Below are positions 1 to 9,062 of a stretch of 64,000 nucleotides of DNA, one piece after another. Origin of the DNA: Paenibacillus sp. Soil750 (GTDB taxonomy: Bacteria > Bacillota > Bacilli > Paenibacillales > NBRC-103111). Under the pieces are notes generated by a model. The model saw only the letters and a list, made by a program, of their open reading frames with translations. It was not told where the DNA came from and made no database searches. The stretch lies in NCBI RefSeq assembly GCF_001428045.1, contig NZ_LMSD01000009.1, positions 124,001 to 188,000 of the forward strand. The letters are read 5' to 3'. Positions within the stretch are counted from its first letter, which is position 1, and each line of letters opens with the position of its first letter. The translations under genes were made by a program, and so were the position numbers.

Positions 1-882
1 CTAGCCATTACGGAGCAATCCGGAGGTCGAATTGTGAATCGCGACCGGATGTGGCACTACACGGAAGGGATCAAGAATTGGAATCCCGTGTGGCATAATC
101 ATGGTATTCGTATTCTTCCGGGGCCATCCTCACTCTGGTTAGATGCGCGTGGTCAGCGTTTTCCAGCCCCTAACTTCCCGGGGTTTGATACATTAGGCAC
201 GTTAGAGACGATCCAAAAGTCTGGCTACGACTATTCATGGTTTATTTTGACCCAGAAAATCATTGAAAAAGAATTCGCTTTGTCAGGCTCCGAACAGAAT
301 CCCGATTTAACAGGGAAAAGCATCCGTAAAGTGTTGTCTAGAGCATTGCCAGGAGCGATGGCTCCGGTGCAATCTTTTATGGATAAGGGAGAGGATTTCG
401 TCGTTTCTCCGACATTGGCTGAGCTGGTCGCTGGGATGAATGCGTTGACGGAGGAGAAATTGCTTGATTTTGATCATATTGAACGGCAAATCAAGGCGAG
501 AGATCGGGAGATTGCGCATCCATTTACCAAAGATTTACAAATAACAGCCATTCGAGGTGCGCGTAATTATATCGGGGATAAATTAATTCGTGTTGCGAAG
601 CCGCATCGTCTACTAGACCCAGCTAATGGACCGCTTATCGCTGTGCGATTGAATATCGTTAGTCGTAAAACGTTAGGCGGATTACAAACGGACTTATCTG
701 GTCGTGTGCTGAATCAGGCGGGAGAGGCGATTCCAGGACTTTATGCTGCTGGTGAGGCAAGCGGTTTCGGAGGTGGGGGTCTTCACGGGAATCGTGCGCT
801 GGAGGGGACGTTCCTCGGAGGATGCTTATTTACTGGACGAGTAGCGGGACGAGCTGTTGCGAAAGAACTAAATAAGCTGTAG
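1..882 (+). CDS. FAD-binding dehydrogenase, C-terminal part (5' end outside window)
   Basis: The frame is open from base 1, with no start needed at the first in-window GTG (34), so this is the last 293 residues of a longer protein; such FAD-binding dehydrogenases are usually about 550 residues. The visible part matches the FAD-dependent oxidoreductase family related to fumarate reductase and 3-ketosteroid dehydrogenase. Near the C-terminus a glycine-rich segment (GGGGLHGNRALEGTFLGG) follows LYAAGEASGFG, the usual FAD-contacting signature of this family. The N-terminal Rossmann motif lies outside the window. The substrate cannot be told from sequence; many members are annotated only as FAD-binding dehydrogenase. 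It ends 12 bp before a strong terminator, so it is the last gene of its transcript. Family call is firm, function open. Confidence 0.85.
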   Translation, partial: LAITEQSGGRIVNRDRMWHYTEGIKNWNPVWHNHGIRILPGPSSLWLDARGQRFPAPNFPGFDTLGTLETIQKSGYDYSWFILTQKIIEKEFALSGSEQNPDLTGKSIRKVLSRALPGAMAPVQSFMDKGEDFVVSPTLAELVAGMNALTEEKLLDFDHIERQIKARDREIAHPFTKDLQITAIRGARNYIGDKLIRVAKPHRLLDPANGPLIAVRLNIVSRKTLGGLQTDLSGRVLNQAGEAIPGLYAAGEASGFGGGGLHGNRALEGTFLGGCLFTGRVAGRAVAKELNKL

Positions 883-893
883 CAATGTGAAAG

Positions 894-934
894 AATCCTT
901 CACCGCCACCCAAGTGGAAGTGAAGGATTTTGTT
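894..934 (+). terminator. Rho-independent terminator after the FAD dehydrogenase
   Basis: A perfect 10-bp stem (894-903 with 920-929, AATCCTTCAC arm) is followed by a T-rich run. It lies just after the stop at 882. Confidence 0.85.
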
Positions 935-982
935 AATTGATAGATAGATTGATTCATTGTAACGTGTTCTTTTGAACGCTGC

Positions 983-2131
983 TTATTTTTTAATTATTTT
1001 AGCAATCCCCACATCGACTAAATCTACATTCACATCAATCTCTCCTAAAGATTCAGGGTTTAATGGTAGTTTGCCATCTTCCTTCAAGCGATGCCATTCC
1101 TTTGGGTTGGATCGGTAGACCATATTGGAAAGACCAAGAAGATCAGTACCTGATTTAAGTCCGATCAGATACGTTTTCTGAATCTGCCTTCTTATTTCCT
1201 TACTTGCGAGATCTACCAGTTCTTTCTCTGTAGCAGGCTTTTCCTGTTCCGTTATCGAACCTTGCACTTTGACGTTAATTTGAAACGTTAGTTTTCCGTC
1301 TGATAGTTTGGGTTCGATGGAAGGTTTGATTTTTGACATAATCATCATCGCTATCGGCTCTTGATCGACCTGAAGCATTAAAGGGGTACGTACCGTTTTT
1401 TTCTCCATCCAACGTAGACCTTTAATATCGTCAAGTTTAAAACACCCAGTCAATTTTTTATTTTGAATGGCGCATATACCATCTTGTTGAAGCTGTGGTG
1501 ACGACTTCTTATTCTCTATCCAGCTATCTTCATTGACGCTTAAGACGGGAAGGAGCAATATCTGTCCGTCTTCTTCCCATTTCCAAATAAATTTGTACAA
1601 ATATAGAGGAGCAACCAACGAGCTTTGAGAATATCGGTCAATCGGGTTATTTAATTGTGAATAAAGGGTAGACATGTTTTGGGTAGGGTATACGTTAAAC
1701 ATATCCTCGATCGAGCCGCGGGTTGCCATCGTCCAAATGGTGTACCGAAACTCGAAATATCTGTCCATTTGATCTAAAATGCTATGAATGACATCCTGTC
1801 GCAGCGCTGCTTCTGTAAACACCAAAGTTTTCACGTGGCTCCAGGATAGTCTTTGCTGCGCCGTTTTGTAGAGATCAAAGATAGCCTCATCCACTGTCTT
1901 TCCTTTACCCTTGCCAATGGAAACAAGCTCCTTGTTAGATACTGCCCCGGATTCTTTCTTGGCAATATTAGAAAAACTAATCATTTTGGTGTAAAATACG
2001 ACATTGCCATTCACATAATCAATTCCGATCGAATTGACATAAGCGAGATGTTCAATTTCTTTGGCTCCCCAACATCCGGTAAGCATTAGAGAGACTAGTC
2101 CAAAAACCAGTGATTGCCGTATTATCTTCAC
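983..2131 (-). CDS. Spore germination lipoprotein, GerAC/GerKC family
   Basis: C subunit of a GerA-type germinant receptor, a lipoprotein on the outer face of the spore inner membrane. The 382-residue length is normal for the family. The N-terminus is a lipoprotein signal with lipobox LTGC (Cys20) followed by WGAKEIEHLAYVNSIGID, typical of GerC proteins. The start is GTG at 2131, overlapping the upstream gerA-like stop in a GTGA arrangement, which implies translational coupling. It is the last gene of a B-A-C operon. The germinant cannot be deduced. The name gerKC is often used for such paralogues, but orthology was not tested. Confidence 0.9.
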   Translation of the reverse strand: MKIIRQSLVFGLVSLMLTGCWGAKEIEHLAYVNSIGIDYVNGNVVFYTKMISFSNIAKKESGAVSNKELVSIGKGKGKTVDEAIFDLYKTAQQRLSWSHVKTLVFTEAALRQDVIHSILDQMDRYFEFRYTIWTMATRGSIEDMFNVYPTQNMSTLYSQLNNPIDRYSQSSLVAPLYLYKFIWKWEEDGQILLLPVLSVNEDSWIENKKSSPQLQQDGICAIQNKKLTGCFKLDDIKGLRWMEKKTVRTPLMLQVDQEPIAMMIMSKIKPSIEPKLSDGKLTFQINVKVQGSITEQEKPATEKELVDLASKEIRRQIQKTYLIGLKSGTDLLGLSNMVYRSNPKEWHRLKEDGKLPLNPESLGEIDVNVDLVDVGIAKIIKK

Positions 2132-3600
2132 GGTTGCTCATCTCCGTTATTTCGGGTAAAGTCTGGTACTTCCTCCTTCTTCCCCCAAGGCATTCGGAAT
2201 ACAATTTTGTAAAGGTCTCGGAAGCTGATCGGAACAATCGGACTTAAATATTTCACGCCAAAGGATTGCAGATTGACCATATATATGGCTATAGCTAAGA
2301 TACATATCAATAATCCGAATAATCCTAGCAGACCGCAAATCAGCAATATGACTAATCGCAGCAGACTAACTAGGCCAACCATGTTTTGATTTACCATGGT
2401 AAACGATGCTAATACCGAGATGGCTACCACCACAAGAATGCCTGGTGCCGTCATTCCCGCACTAATCGCCGCTTGTCCGACTATCAATCCGCCCACAACG
2501 GATATTGTCTGTCCGATAGTGGATGGCAAGCGCATGCCTGCTTCACGAAATAATTCAAACAGTAAAACCATGACAACGGCTTCGAGAGTCGCCGGCAACG
2601 GAACACCTTGCCTTGACATTACAAGTGTTCCTAGCAAAGTGAAAGGAAGCTGATCCTGATGATAGGTAAGCAATGCAATCCAAAATCCGGGAAGAAATAC
2701 AGAAAGAAAGATACCAAATAGCCTTAAAGTCCGTGTAAACATGACAAATAAATTAAGTGTATAGGCATCTTCCGAAGTATTAAACAAAAAGGTCAGGTTA
2801 ATAGGCCCAATGATCGCCGTTGGAGAACCTTCGACCACAATGACAAACCTGCCATGCATGAGTGAGTTCACCGCAAAATCGGGTCTGCCCGTATACGCAA
2901 ACTTCGAGAATAACGTATTACCGACTAGCAGCTCCTCCAGTTGTGTAGTGCTAATCAGGCCTTTAACCTTGACCTTGGCCAGCTTGGATTGAATCTCCTC
3001 TACTACGACTGGATTAATACTATCTTTCAGATATAGTAGCATTGATTTCGTCTGCGTCTGCGTACCGATTGTATATTCTTCAACTGCCAGAGCATTCGTC
3101 TTTAATCTTTTTCTAATTAATGCGACATTGGTCTTCGCTTCTTCAATAAAACCATCTCGAGGACCTTTTACCGAAATCTCCGCATTTGTTTCCTCCGTTT
3201 TCCTCTGTGGCGCATTGGCCAGATTCCAAGCATATAAGGAGGCTGTGTCATAAAAATAAGCTAATAATTCACCATTAAATACTTTATTTATGATAAAATT
3301 CACATCTAGATCTTGCGGGATGGAGTTAAGATGGAATGGCAGGTGCTGCCTGAGTTCAGCGTCATCGGATATGACATGGTTTTTAAACATTTCAATCAGG
3401 TGGGGAATAAAAAACTCATTAATCCGATTAACATCGCACAACCCCTCACAATATATCAGGAGTAAAGTGGATGAAGTTCCATTCTTTTGCGAAACAGTCA
3501 GCTTATTCGTGAGAACATCGCTACAGTCTTTGAACAGTTGCCGAAAGGTTTGAAATGTTTCATCATTCATAGAATCCAACTGATCTAACGTATTGGTCAT
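2128..3600 (-). CDS. Spore germination protein, GerA/GerKA family
   Basis: A subunit of a Ger receptor: a soluble N-terminal region (about residues 1-260) followed by a membrane region with several hydrophobic helices (about 265-460) and a short basic tail. GPRDGF and the conserved GRPDFAVNSLMHGRFVIVVEGSP stretch, interrupted here for brevity as GRPDFAVN...VEGSPTAI, are typical of GerA proteins. The frame is open upstream to 3675, but I place the start at ATG 3600: it overlaps the upstream stop as ATGA and has a GGAG box 12 nt before it, giving 490 residues, the usual length. The next gene starts within its stop codon. It acts with the B and C subunits in nutrient sensing by spores. Confidence 0.9.
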   Translation of the reverse strand: MTNTLDQLDSMNDETFQTFRQLFKDCSDVLTNKLTVSQKNGTSSTLLLIYCEGLCDVNRINEFFIPHLIEMFKNHVISDDAELRQHLPFHLNSIPQDLDVNFIINKVFNGELLAYFYDTASLYAWNLANAPQRKTEETNAEISVKGPRDGFIEEAKTNVALIRKRLKTNALAVEEYTIGTQTQTKSMLLYLKDSINPVVVEEIQSKLAKVKVKGLISTTQLEELLVGNTLFSKFAYTGRPDFAVNSLMHGRFVIVVEGSPTAIIGPINLTFLFNTSEDAYTLNLFVMFTRTLRLFGIFLSVFLPGFWIALLTYHQDQLPFTLLGTLVMSRQGVPLPATLEAVVMVLLFELFREAGMRLPSTIGQTISVVGGLIVGQAAISAGMTAPGILVVVAISVLASFTMVNQNMVGLVSLLRLVILLICGLLGLFGLLICILAIAIYMVNLQSFGVKYLSPIVPISFRDLYKIVFRMPWGKKEEVPDFTRNNGDEQP

Positions 3601-4685
3601 GATTTTATTCTTCTCCATCTGTCTCCGAAATGAATTAGCCCAATGACAATTAGGAAATAGCACGACATCACCCAAAATATAAGGGGTAACAAGATTTCTG
3701 TTAACAGATTGATAAATTTAGGATCGCTAAAGGGCAAACTAATCGCTATTAACTGGATAGTGCATATGAGGAAAAGAAATAACAACTTTTTCCCTTTTTT
3801 TTCAATATTTAGAATGTCGGTTATCAAAAAAAGAGTCAGAGAAATTCTCAGGAATGCCCCGCTAAACCATTGATAAATACTTAAAAAGTCCATGTGTTCA
3901 ATAAAATGGCCAATTGTCACGAGCCTCCACTCTTCATAGGCGGGGAACCTCAAATGTGAAGCTTGCTTAGGACCGAATTCGATGATAGACCCAATAAGAG
4001 GACCAATTGTAAGCCCTAATAGTATCAAGGCCAGATACACAAGCGACATGAATGAAATGCGAGTACGAATGTGATGCTGCATAAATAATAATAATGATAA
4101 CTCGATTAGACCTGCTCCAACATAAATAACACCATGCCAGACTGGCATCATGCCATGCTCCAAATATGGCTTAAGTAAGGAGTAATCCTTGTTAGGATGA
4201 TTAGCGGTGCTTACATAAAATCCCAAAATTACAACTAAGGGTAAAAAGATTACTGCTGTATTTGCTATAGATTCGATCCCTTTATAAGCATTGTAAACGC
4301 AAACAATTAACAAAGCAGATGCTAAAACAATTTTTGGCGTGCTAGTTGCGAATGATAGATGGATCCAAGTAACGGTATCTTTTAACGTAATCGTTGATAA
4401 AGTAAGAAGGTACAAACAAGCAATCCCTGCCATTAGGTAGGATACCGTTGCACCGTAGGTAAGCTTTAGCCATTGAAAAAAACGTATCTCTCGATTTTTA
4501 GAAATAGCCGAATAAAGCAGAACGACCCAAATCATACAAAAAGCGCCTGCAAGCAGAACGGAGATCCAACTGTCGCGTTGTGCTTTATCTAACACCAACG
4601 GAATGATAATGACATGGTTCAGTAGCCCAACAGAAAGCATAAACATCATGGATGTTTGCAAAAACGTTATGGAACCATTTTTCAT
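3597..4685 (-). CDS. Spore germination protein, GerAB/GerKB family (amino-acid permease-like)
   Basis: B subunit of the receptor, a 362-residue membrane protein with about ten hydrophobic segments. It belongs to the APC-superfamily spore germination permeases, whose members bind the germinant. It opens the operon, so the order is B-A-C rather than the A-B-C order of the classical gerA operon. Start ATG 4685 follows a GGAGG box about 7 nt away (revcomp of the bases just above 4685). No sporulation sigma-G promoter was confidently identified in the 250 bp upstream. Confidence 0.88.
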   Translation of the reverse strand: MKNGSITFLQTSMMFMLSVGLLNHVIIIPLVLDKAQRDSWISVLLAGAFCMIWVVLLYSAISKNREIRFFQWLKLTYGATVSYLMAGIACLYLLTLSTITLKDTVTWIHLSFATSTPKIVLASALLIVCVYNAYKGIESIANTAVIFLPLVVILGFYVSTANHPNKDYSLLKPYLEHGMMPVWHGVIYVGAGLIELSLLLFMQHHIRTRISFMSLVYLALILLGLTIGPLIGSIIEFGPKQASHLRFPAYEEWRLVTIGHFIEHMDFLSIYQWFSGAFLRISLTLFLITDILNIEKKGKKLLFLFLICTIQLIAISLPFSDPKFINLLTEILLPLIFWVMSCYFLIVIGLIHFGDRWRRIKS

Positions 4686-4826
4686 TAAAACCTCCGATGT
4701 TTATTAGTAATTTGTTCCTGTAGTATGCCGCACTTTATTGGAGTTTATACAATTTCCCTGAAATGGATGCTATTGGTTGGAACAATGAACAAGTGGCTCG
4801 CAAACAATAAAAGAGATGTTCAATCG

Positions 4827-4856
4827 AAAGAAACCACTCCATTGGACGGAGTGGTT
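4827..4856 (-). terminator. Terminator of the beta-mannosidase operon
   Basis: A 9-bp perfect stem (4832-4840 with 4848-4856, AACCACTCC arm) has a TTTCTTT tail on the minus strand. A T-run also follows on the plus strand, so it could act both ways. It lies 80 bp beyond the stop at 4937. Confidence 0.75.
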
Positions 4857-4936
4857 TTGTCTTTATACGCTGATATATATTTTGAGAAAGAGAAGCATAA
4901 TAGCAGATTTTAAGTATGATTAGTCTCTATTTGTTT

Positions 4937-7447
4937 TTATAAATTCATTGCACTTACACTCAAACGACTCAAATCTACTTTGGCACCAGTTGGATCACTA
5001 ATCTGCACAGTTACTTGCTCACCAGCTCGCAAATCAAAGAAGTTGTCACTGAAGCGAATGTTACCTTGTGGCAGATCCAATTTCACCATCCGAGCATGAG
5101 CGCCATTGGCTGTAATCTGCACAGCTTGCGACTCTGCATCGACGTTAACGCTAAGCGAAGTGGCAGGGAACTGAAGATCCTTCTGATCACGCAGATAATG
5201 AAGGTTATCAGGCGCAGCCCAATCTGTCGTATGAACGCGGACAACAACTTCTTCCGCCGATGCTCCATTTAATACGGAAGCTTCTGGCAGACTTCCCAGC
5301 TGGATCGCTGTGTTCGCCTCTACAGCAGCATCGAACGTATGCGTAAACACGATCTCCCCAGCGAAGTTATAAACAGTTACGTGAACTTGACCTTGTAAAG
5401 TGGCTAACGTATCGTTGACAGCCCACACGTTCAAGTCCTGCCCAGGCTCATGATCGATGGAGAGCAGAAGCGGGTGATAGAACTTCGTCGCATAGTAGAA
5501 GGAAGCCTTCGGCAGCAATTCATAATCAATGAGCGACCAGCTCGTGCCTGGCCAGCTATCGTTCAATTGCCATATGAGGGAGCCACTTGTACGGTGTTTG
5601 TTCCGACGATAATGCTCGATACCATACTTCAATCCTTCGGCTTGTGTCAGCATGGAGAAGTTCATATATTCCTCAATGTTGGTCGGAATACCGGTATATC
5701 CTTCCATGAGCAGAATACCCTTTTGGTGATTGGTATCTTTGTTGCGATAAGCCATTTCAACACTGTTCCAGTAGAATTGGCCATTTGGAATGTTTTTCTC
5801 TAGCGTGTAACGATTAGCTGAGGCATGCATACCGAATTCGCTGCTAAACAGGGTGAAGTCTTTTTTGTAGTTTTTGAACGTGACGCCTTGAATACTGTAA
5901 TCAAGCAAAGGCACATCACCGAATTGACGCGGGTAAACGGAACCATGCCACACCTGCCAGTTATGGCGGTCGCCGACATCAGGATCGTTGGCATCATTGC
6001 CCCCAAATGGGGAAGATGGCCAGTAAGCACGACTGTCATCGAGCTCCTCAAGCGCATCAGGAATCAGCTCGTGGTAAATGATTTCTCCGTAGAACGGACA
6101 ATTGATGTCGCCGCCAGCGGATTTCATATCGTACAGCCAGTCAATTTCATTGTTCCCGCACCAGAGGGCAAGGGAGGTATAATTACGCAAGCGCTTGATG
6201 TTGTAGATAACCTCACTGCGGACATTCTCCATGAAGTCACGGTTGAAATCAGGGAACAACGCATTCGCGAAGGCAAAATCCTGCCAAACTAGAACGCCCC
6301 GCTTGTCGCACTCCTCATAGAAGACATCCTTCTCATAGATGCCGCCTGCCCATACGCGCAGCATATTCTGATTCGATGTAACGGAAAGATCAATGAGATC
6401 TCTATAGCGTTGATCGGGAATGCTACCGATGAAGTGATCCGCAGGGATCCAGTTCGTGCCTTTGGCAAATAGTTTGACGCCATTGAGTACAAAAGCAAAG
6501 GCGTTCTGACCTTCCGCATCTTTCACTTGCAGCTCAATCGTACGGATACCAAACGGTTTGCGATACGCATCCACTTGCTCACCGTCAGCATATAAGACAA
6601 CTTCCAGCTCGTACAAGTAAGGCTTGCCGAGGTCATGTGTCCACCAAAGTTGTGGATCAGCAACTTGTAAGGTAAACGATTCAGAAGCTTGCACATTTCC
6701 TTGTGCAGAAGCAACAATTTGACCAGTTGCGTCCACTAAACGAATGTCACACGACTTCTGTACACCTTTGCGAAGTGTGGTTACGTCGACATCAACTTGG
6801 ACTTCAGCCCCAGTATCACGGATCGTGCGTGTTCTTGCAAAAACACTGTCCAGCTTCGCGCGGCGGTAACGCTCAATAAAGACTTTGCCCCAGATACCAA
6901 CTGTGACCATGCGTGGACCCCAATCCCAGCCGAAGTTCATCGCAGCTTTGCGGAGCCAAGGGCGCTCTTTCGTATAGGAGGACCATTGGAATAATTCTTT
7001 ATCCTTATTATGCAAATGCAAAGGATCAAACTTCACGGCAATGGAGTTTTTACCATCTTGAATGACACGGGTAACATCGAAGGTATGTGCCATCAGCATG
7101 TTGTTTGTTGTTCCGATTTCTTTGCCGTTCACATAGATCGTTGCAAATGTATCAAGACCTTCGAACGTAAGTTCATGCTTCTCTTTCTCATCGTTCACAT
7201 TTCCTAATGAATAATTGAAGGAGTGGCGGTACCACCATTCTTTCTGTTCGATCCAGCGGCTTTTCGCGTCATTATGACCGAAATACGGATTCTCAATCAA
7301 ATCTCGTTCAATGAGGGCGGAATGGACATCCCCGGGAACTTTCGCTGTAATCCAGAAACGATCATCTAGCCATGCTGCCGCGACTTCAAGTGGTCGAGCT
7401 TGTCCTACTTCGAACTGCTGCAATCGCCATAATCCTGATAATTCCAT
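4937..7447 (-). CDS. Beta-mannosidase, glycoside hydrolase family 2
   Basis: Exo-beta-mannosidase releasing mannose from the non-reducing end of manno-oligosaccharides, probably in the cytoplasm because no signal peptide is present. Sugar-binding and jelly-roll domains (residues about 1-330) precede a TIM barrel. The expected acid/base is Glu434 in WCGNNEIDW and the nucleophile Glu537 in SSEFGM. The VWAGGIYE and WQDFAFANALFP segments are typical of GH2 mannosidases. The open frame extends to 7612, but ATG 7447 has an AGGAG box 9 nt upstream and yields 836 residues starting MELSGLWRLQQFEVGQ, as expected. It is the last gene of the six-gene operon, 31 bp after the response regulator. Confidence 0.9.
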   Translation of the reverse strand: MELSGLWRLQQFEVGQARPLEVAAAWLDDRFWITAKVPGDVHSALIERDLIENPYFGHNDAKSRWIEQKEWWYRHSFNYSLGNVNDEKEKHELTFEGLDTFATIYVNGKEIGTTNNMLMAHTFDVTRVIQDGKNSIAVKFDPLHLHNKDKELFQWSSYTKERPWLRKAAMNFGWDWGPRMVTVGIWGKVFIERYRRAKLDSVFARTRTIRDTGAEVQVDVDVTTLRKGVQKSCDIRLVDATGQIVASAQGNVQASESFTLQVADPQLWWTHDLGKPYLYELEVVLYADGEQVDAYRKPFGIRTIELQVKDAEGQNAFAFVLNGVKLFAKGTNWIPADHFIGSIPDQRYRDLIDLSVTSNQNMLRVWAGGIYEKDVFYEECDKRGVLVWQDFAFANALFPDFNRDFMENVRSEVIYNIKRLRNYTSLALWCGNNEIDWLYDMKSAGGDINCPFYGEIIYHELIPDALEELDDSRAYWPSSPFGGNDANDPDVGDRHNWQVWHGSVYPRQFGDVPLLDYSIQGVTFKNYKKDFTLFSSEFGMHASANRYTLEKNIPNGQFYWNSVEMAYRNKDTNHQKGILLMEGYTGIPTNIEEYMNFSMLTQAEGLKYGIEHYRRNKHRTSGSLIWQLNDSWPGTSWSLIDYELLPKASFYYATKFYHPLLLSIDHEPGQDLNVWAVNDTLATLQGQVHVTVYNFAGEIVFTHTFDAAVEANTAIQLGSLPEASVLNGASAEEVVVRVHTTDWAAPDNLHYLRDQKDLQFPATSLSVNVDAESQAVQITANGAHARMVKLDLPQGNIRFSDNFFDLRAGEQVTVQISDPTGAKVDLSRLSVSAMNL

Positions 7448-7478
7448 CTGTGATTTCTCCTCGTACACCATGATGTTG

Positions 7479-9062
7479 TTACAATTTTGGAGGGGGAGCA
7501 GTAGGATGAAGGACTGCTTCCTCCCGGAACTCACTCGGCGTTTTGCCGGTGAATTTCTTAAACACTTGGCTGAAATATTTAATATCTTCAAATCCGACGG
7601 AGCTTGCGACATCGGCTATTTTGGCAGGGGAAACGGTAAGAATCTCCATGGCACGATTAATTTTTTGTCGTGTCACATAATCACCAAACGTAATACCTGC
7701 TTCCTTTTTAAAAACTTCGCTCAAATGATTCGGATGCAGATGCACATATTTAGCGACCTGCTGTAACCCAACATCTTTCCCCAAATTCTCATGGATGTAG
7801 GCCATTGCTTTCTGTGTATGTGTAGCTTGTCCGTTACCTAATCGATGATGATACAACTCCATAAGGGTCAATAAATATTGAAATAACGCATCCTTCAGTA
7901 CAATATCTCGTTTAACGACGAAGACGATATTTTGATCATCCAGTGCTCCTTGTCGTCCTGTTGCTGTTAATACACGTTCCAGCCAACGATGTGCGGACAG
8001 GGCAGCTGAACGAACCAACGATTCAAGGGATTCGATCGTCATGTGAGGGTCGCTGAGTTCGGAGTGCAAATAGCGCTGAACCCAGTTCTTCAATGCGACG
8101 GAGTCGTCCTCCAACAAGATCGAAGAGAGCTCTAGCTCCTCCTCGTGCGTACAGACCGTTTTGCCACCTTTACGCCTAACAATGTCTGTATAAATCAGAA
8201 TAGATTCATCGAGATGATGTTTATAACTAAAAGCATAGTCCGCTGTGACATACGACTTATATAAATCGGACTGTTGCTGAACGGCCTCGCCGACGGATAT
8301 ACTGACTTTACATTTGAGCAGCCGCTCGATCTTTTGCTTCGCAGAATCAGGATGATCGAAGAAGTCAGATGCACTTGTTTTCGGAAGCGCCACGACAATT
8401 CGCTGCCTGTAAATCAACGTTTCACATTGCAATATTTCGTGCAGCATATTGTCTACTGCGAAAAGCAGCAGTGAAATCTCCGATGCTGTTTCTCCCCATC
8501 CTTCAGCGGTGACAACGTAGGTCTGAAATTTGGGTTGCTCATGCTCATGTGAGAGAAATAAGCGAGGAAGGTAGTCCGGCAGCATATGTGAATCGACTGC
8601 GGCGGTTTCCCCTTCAATGATCCAGCGTTCAAACAAACGATTGCGAACTTCTTTGTTTTTATATTGATCCTGATTGAGATGCTTCCATTTATCTTCAATG
8701 CGCTGTTTGACTTGGAGGACGGTTTTCATAATCTCTTCAGGCCGACTTGATTTCAAGAGATAGTCACTGACACCTTGCCGAATCGCTTGCTGTGTATACA
8801 TGAAATCATCGTACCCAGATAAGATAATCGTCTCGATATCGGGAATGATTTCTTTCGCTTTAAGGGCAAGTTCTAAACCATTCATGTGCTTCATTCGGAT
8901 ATCCGTTAATAAAATATTCGGACGTTCCTCAGGCATGCGGCGCAGCGCCTCTTCACCTGAAACAGCTGGTTTAAGCAGCTCGAGTCCGATCTCTTTCCAA
9001 TTAATAACTTTGGCCAAGCCTGTTCGGATGATGACCTCGTCATCAACGATCAAGATTTTCAT
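7479..9062 (-). CDS. YesN-type response regulator with AraC DNA-binding domain
   Basis: A 527-residue regulator. The N-terminal CheY-like receiver has acidic residues Asp7/Asp8 and phosphoacceptor Asp54 (LLTDIRMKHMNG). A variable middle region follows, then two AraC helix-turn-helix motifs over the last 100 residues (QQVAKYVHLHPNHLSEVFKK and IADVASSVGFEDIKYFSQVF). The start ATG 9062 has a GGAGG box 6 nt upstream; an upstream extension of the frame is not needed. The gene overlaps the end of the kinase gene by 20 bp. It probably activates the ABC transporter and beta-mannosidase genes of its own operon in response to an extracellular sugar signal. Confidence 0.9.
   Translation of the reverse strand: MKILIVDDEVIIRTGLAKVINWKEIGLELLKPAVSGEEALRRMPEERPNILLTDIRMKHMNGLELALKAKEIIPDIETIILSGYDDFMYTQQAIRQGVSDYLLKSSRPEEIMKTVLQVKQRIEDKWKHLNQDQYKNKEVRNRLFERWIIEGETAAVDSHMLPDYLPRLFLSHEHEQPKFQTYVVTAEGWGETASEISLLLFAVDNMLHEILQCETLIYRQRIVVALPKTSASDFFDHPDSAKQKIERLLKCKVSISVGEAVQQQSDLYKSYVTADYAFSYKHHLDESILIYTDIVRRKGGKTVCTHEEELELSSILLEDDSVALKNWVQRYLHSELSDPHMTIESLESLVRSAALSAHRWLERVLTATGRQGALDDQNIVFVVKRDIVLKDALFQYLLTLMELYHHRLGNGQATHTQKAMAYIHENLGKDVGLQQVAKYVHLHPNHLSEVFKKEAGITFGDYVTRQKINRAMEILTVSPAKIADVASSVGFEDIKYFSQVFKKFTGKTPSEFREEAVLHPTAPPPKL

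Noticed and set aside
5825..6292. 155-codon plus-strand frame
   Set aside because: Lies wholly inside the beta-mannosidase gene on the opposite strand, and its sequence looks like the reverse frame of a coding region.
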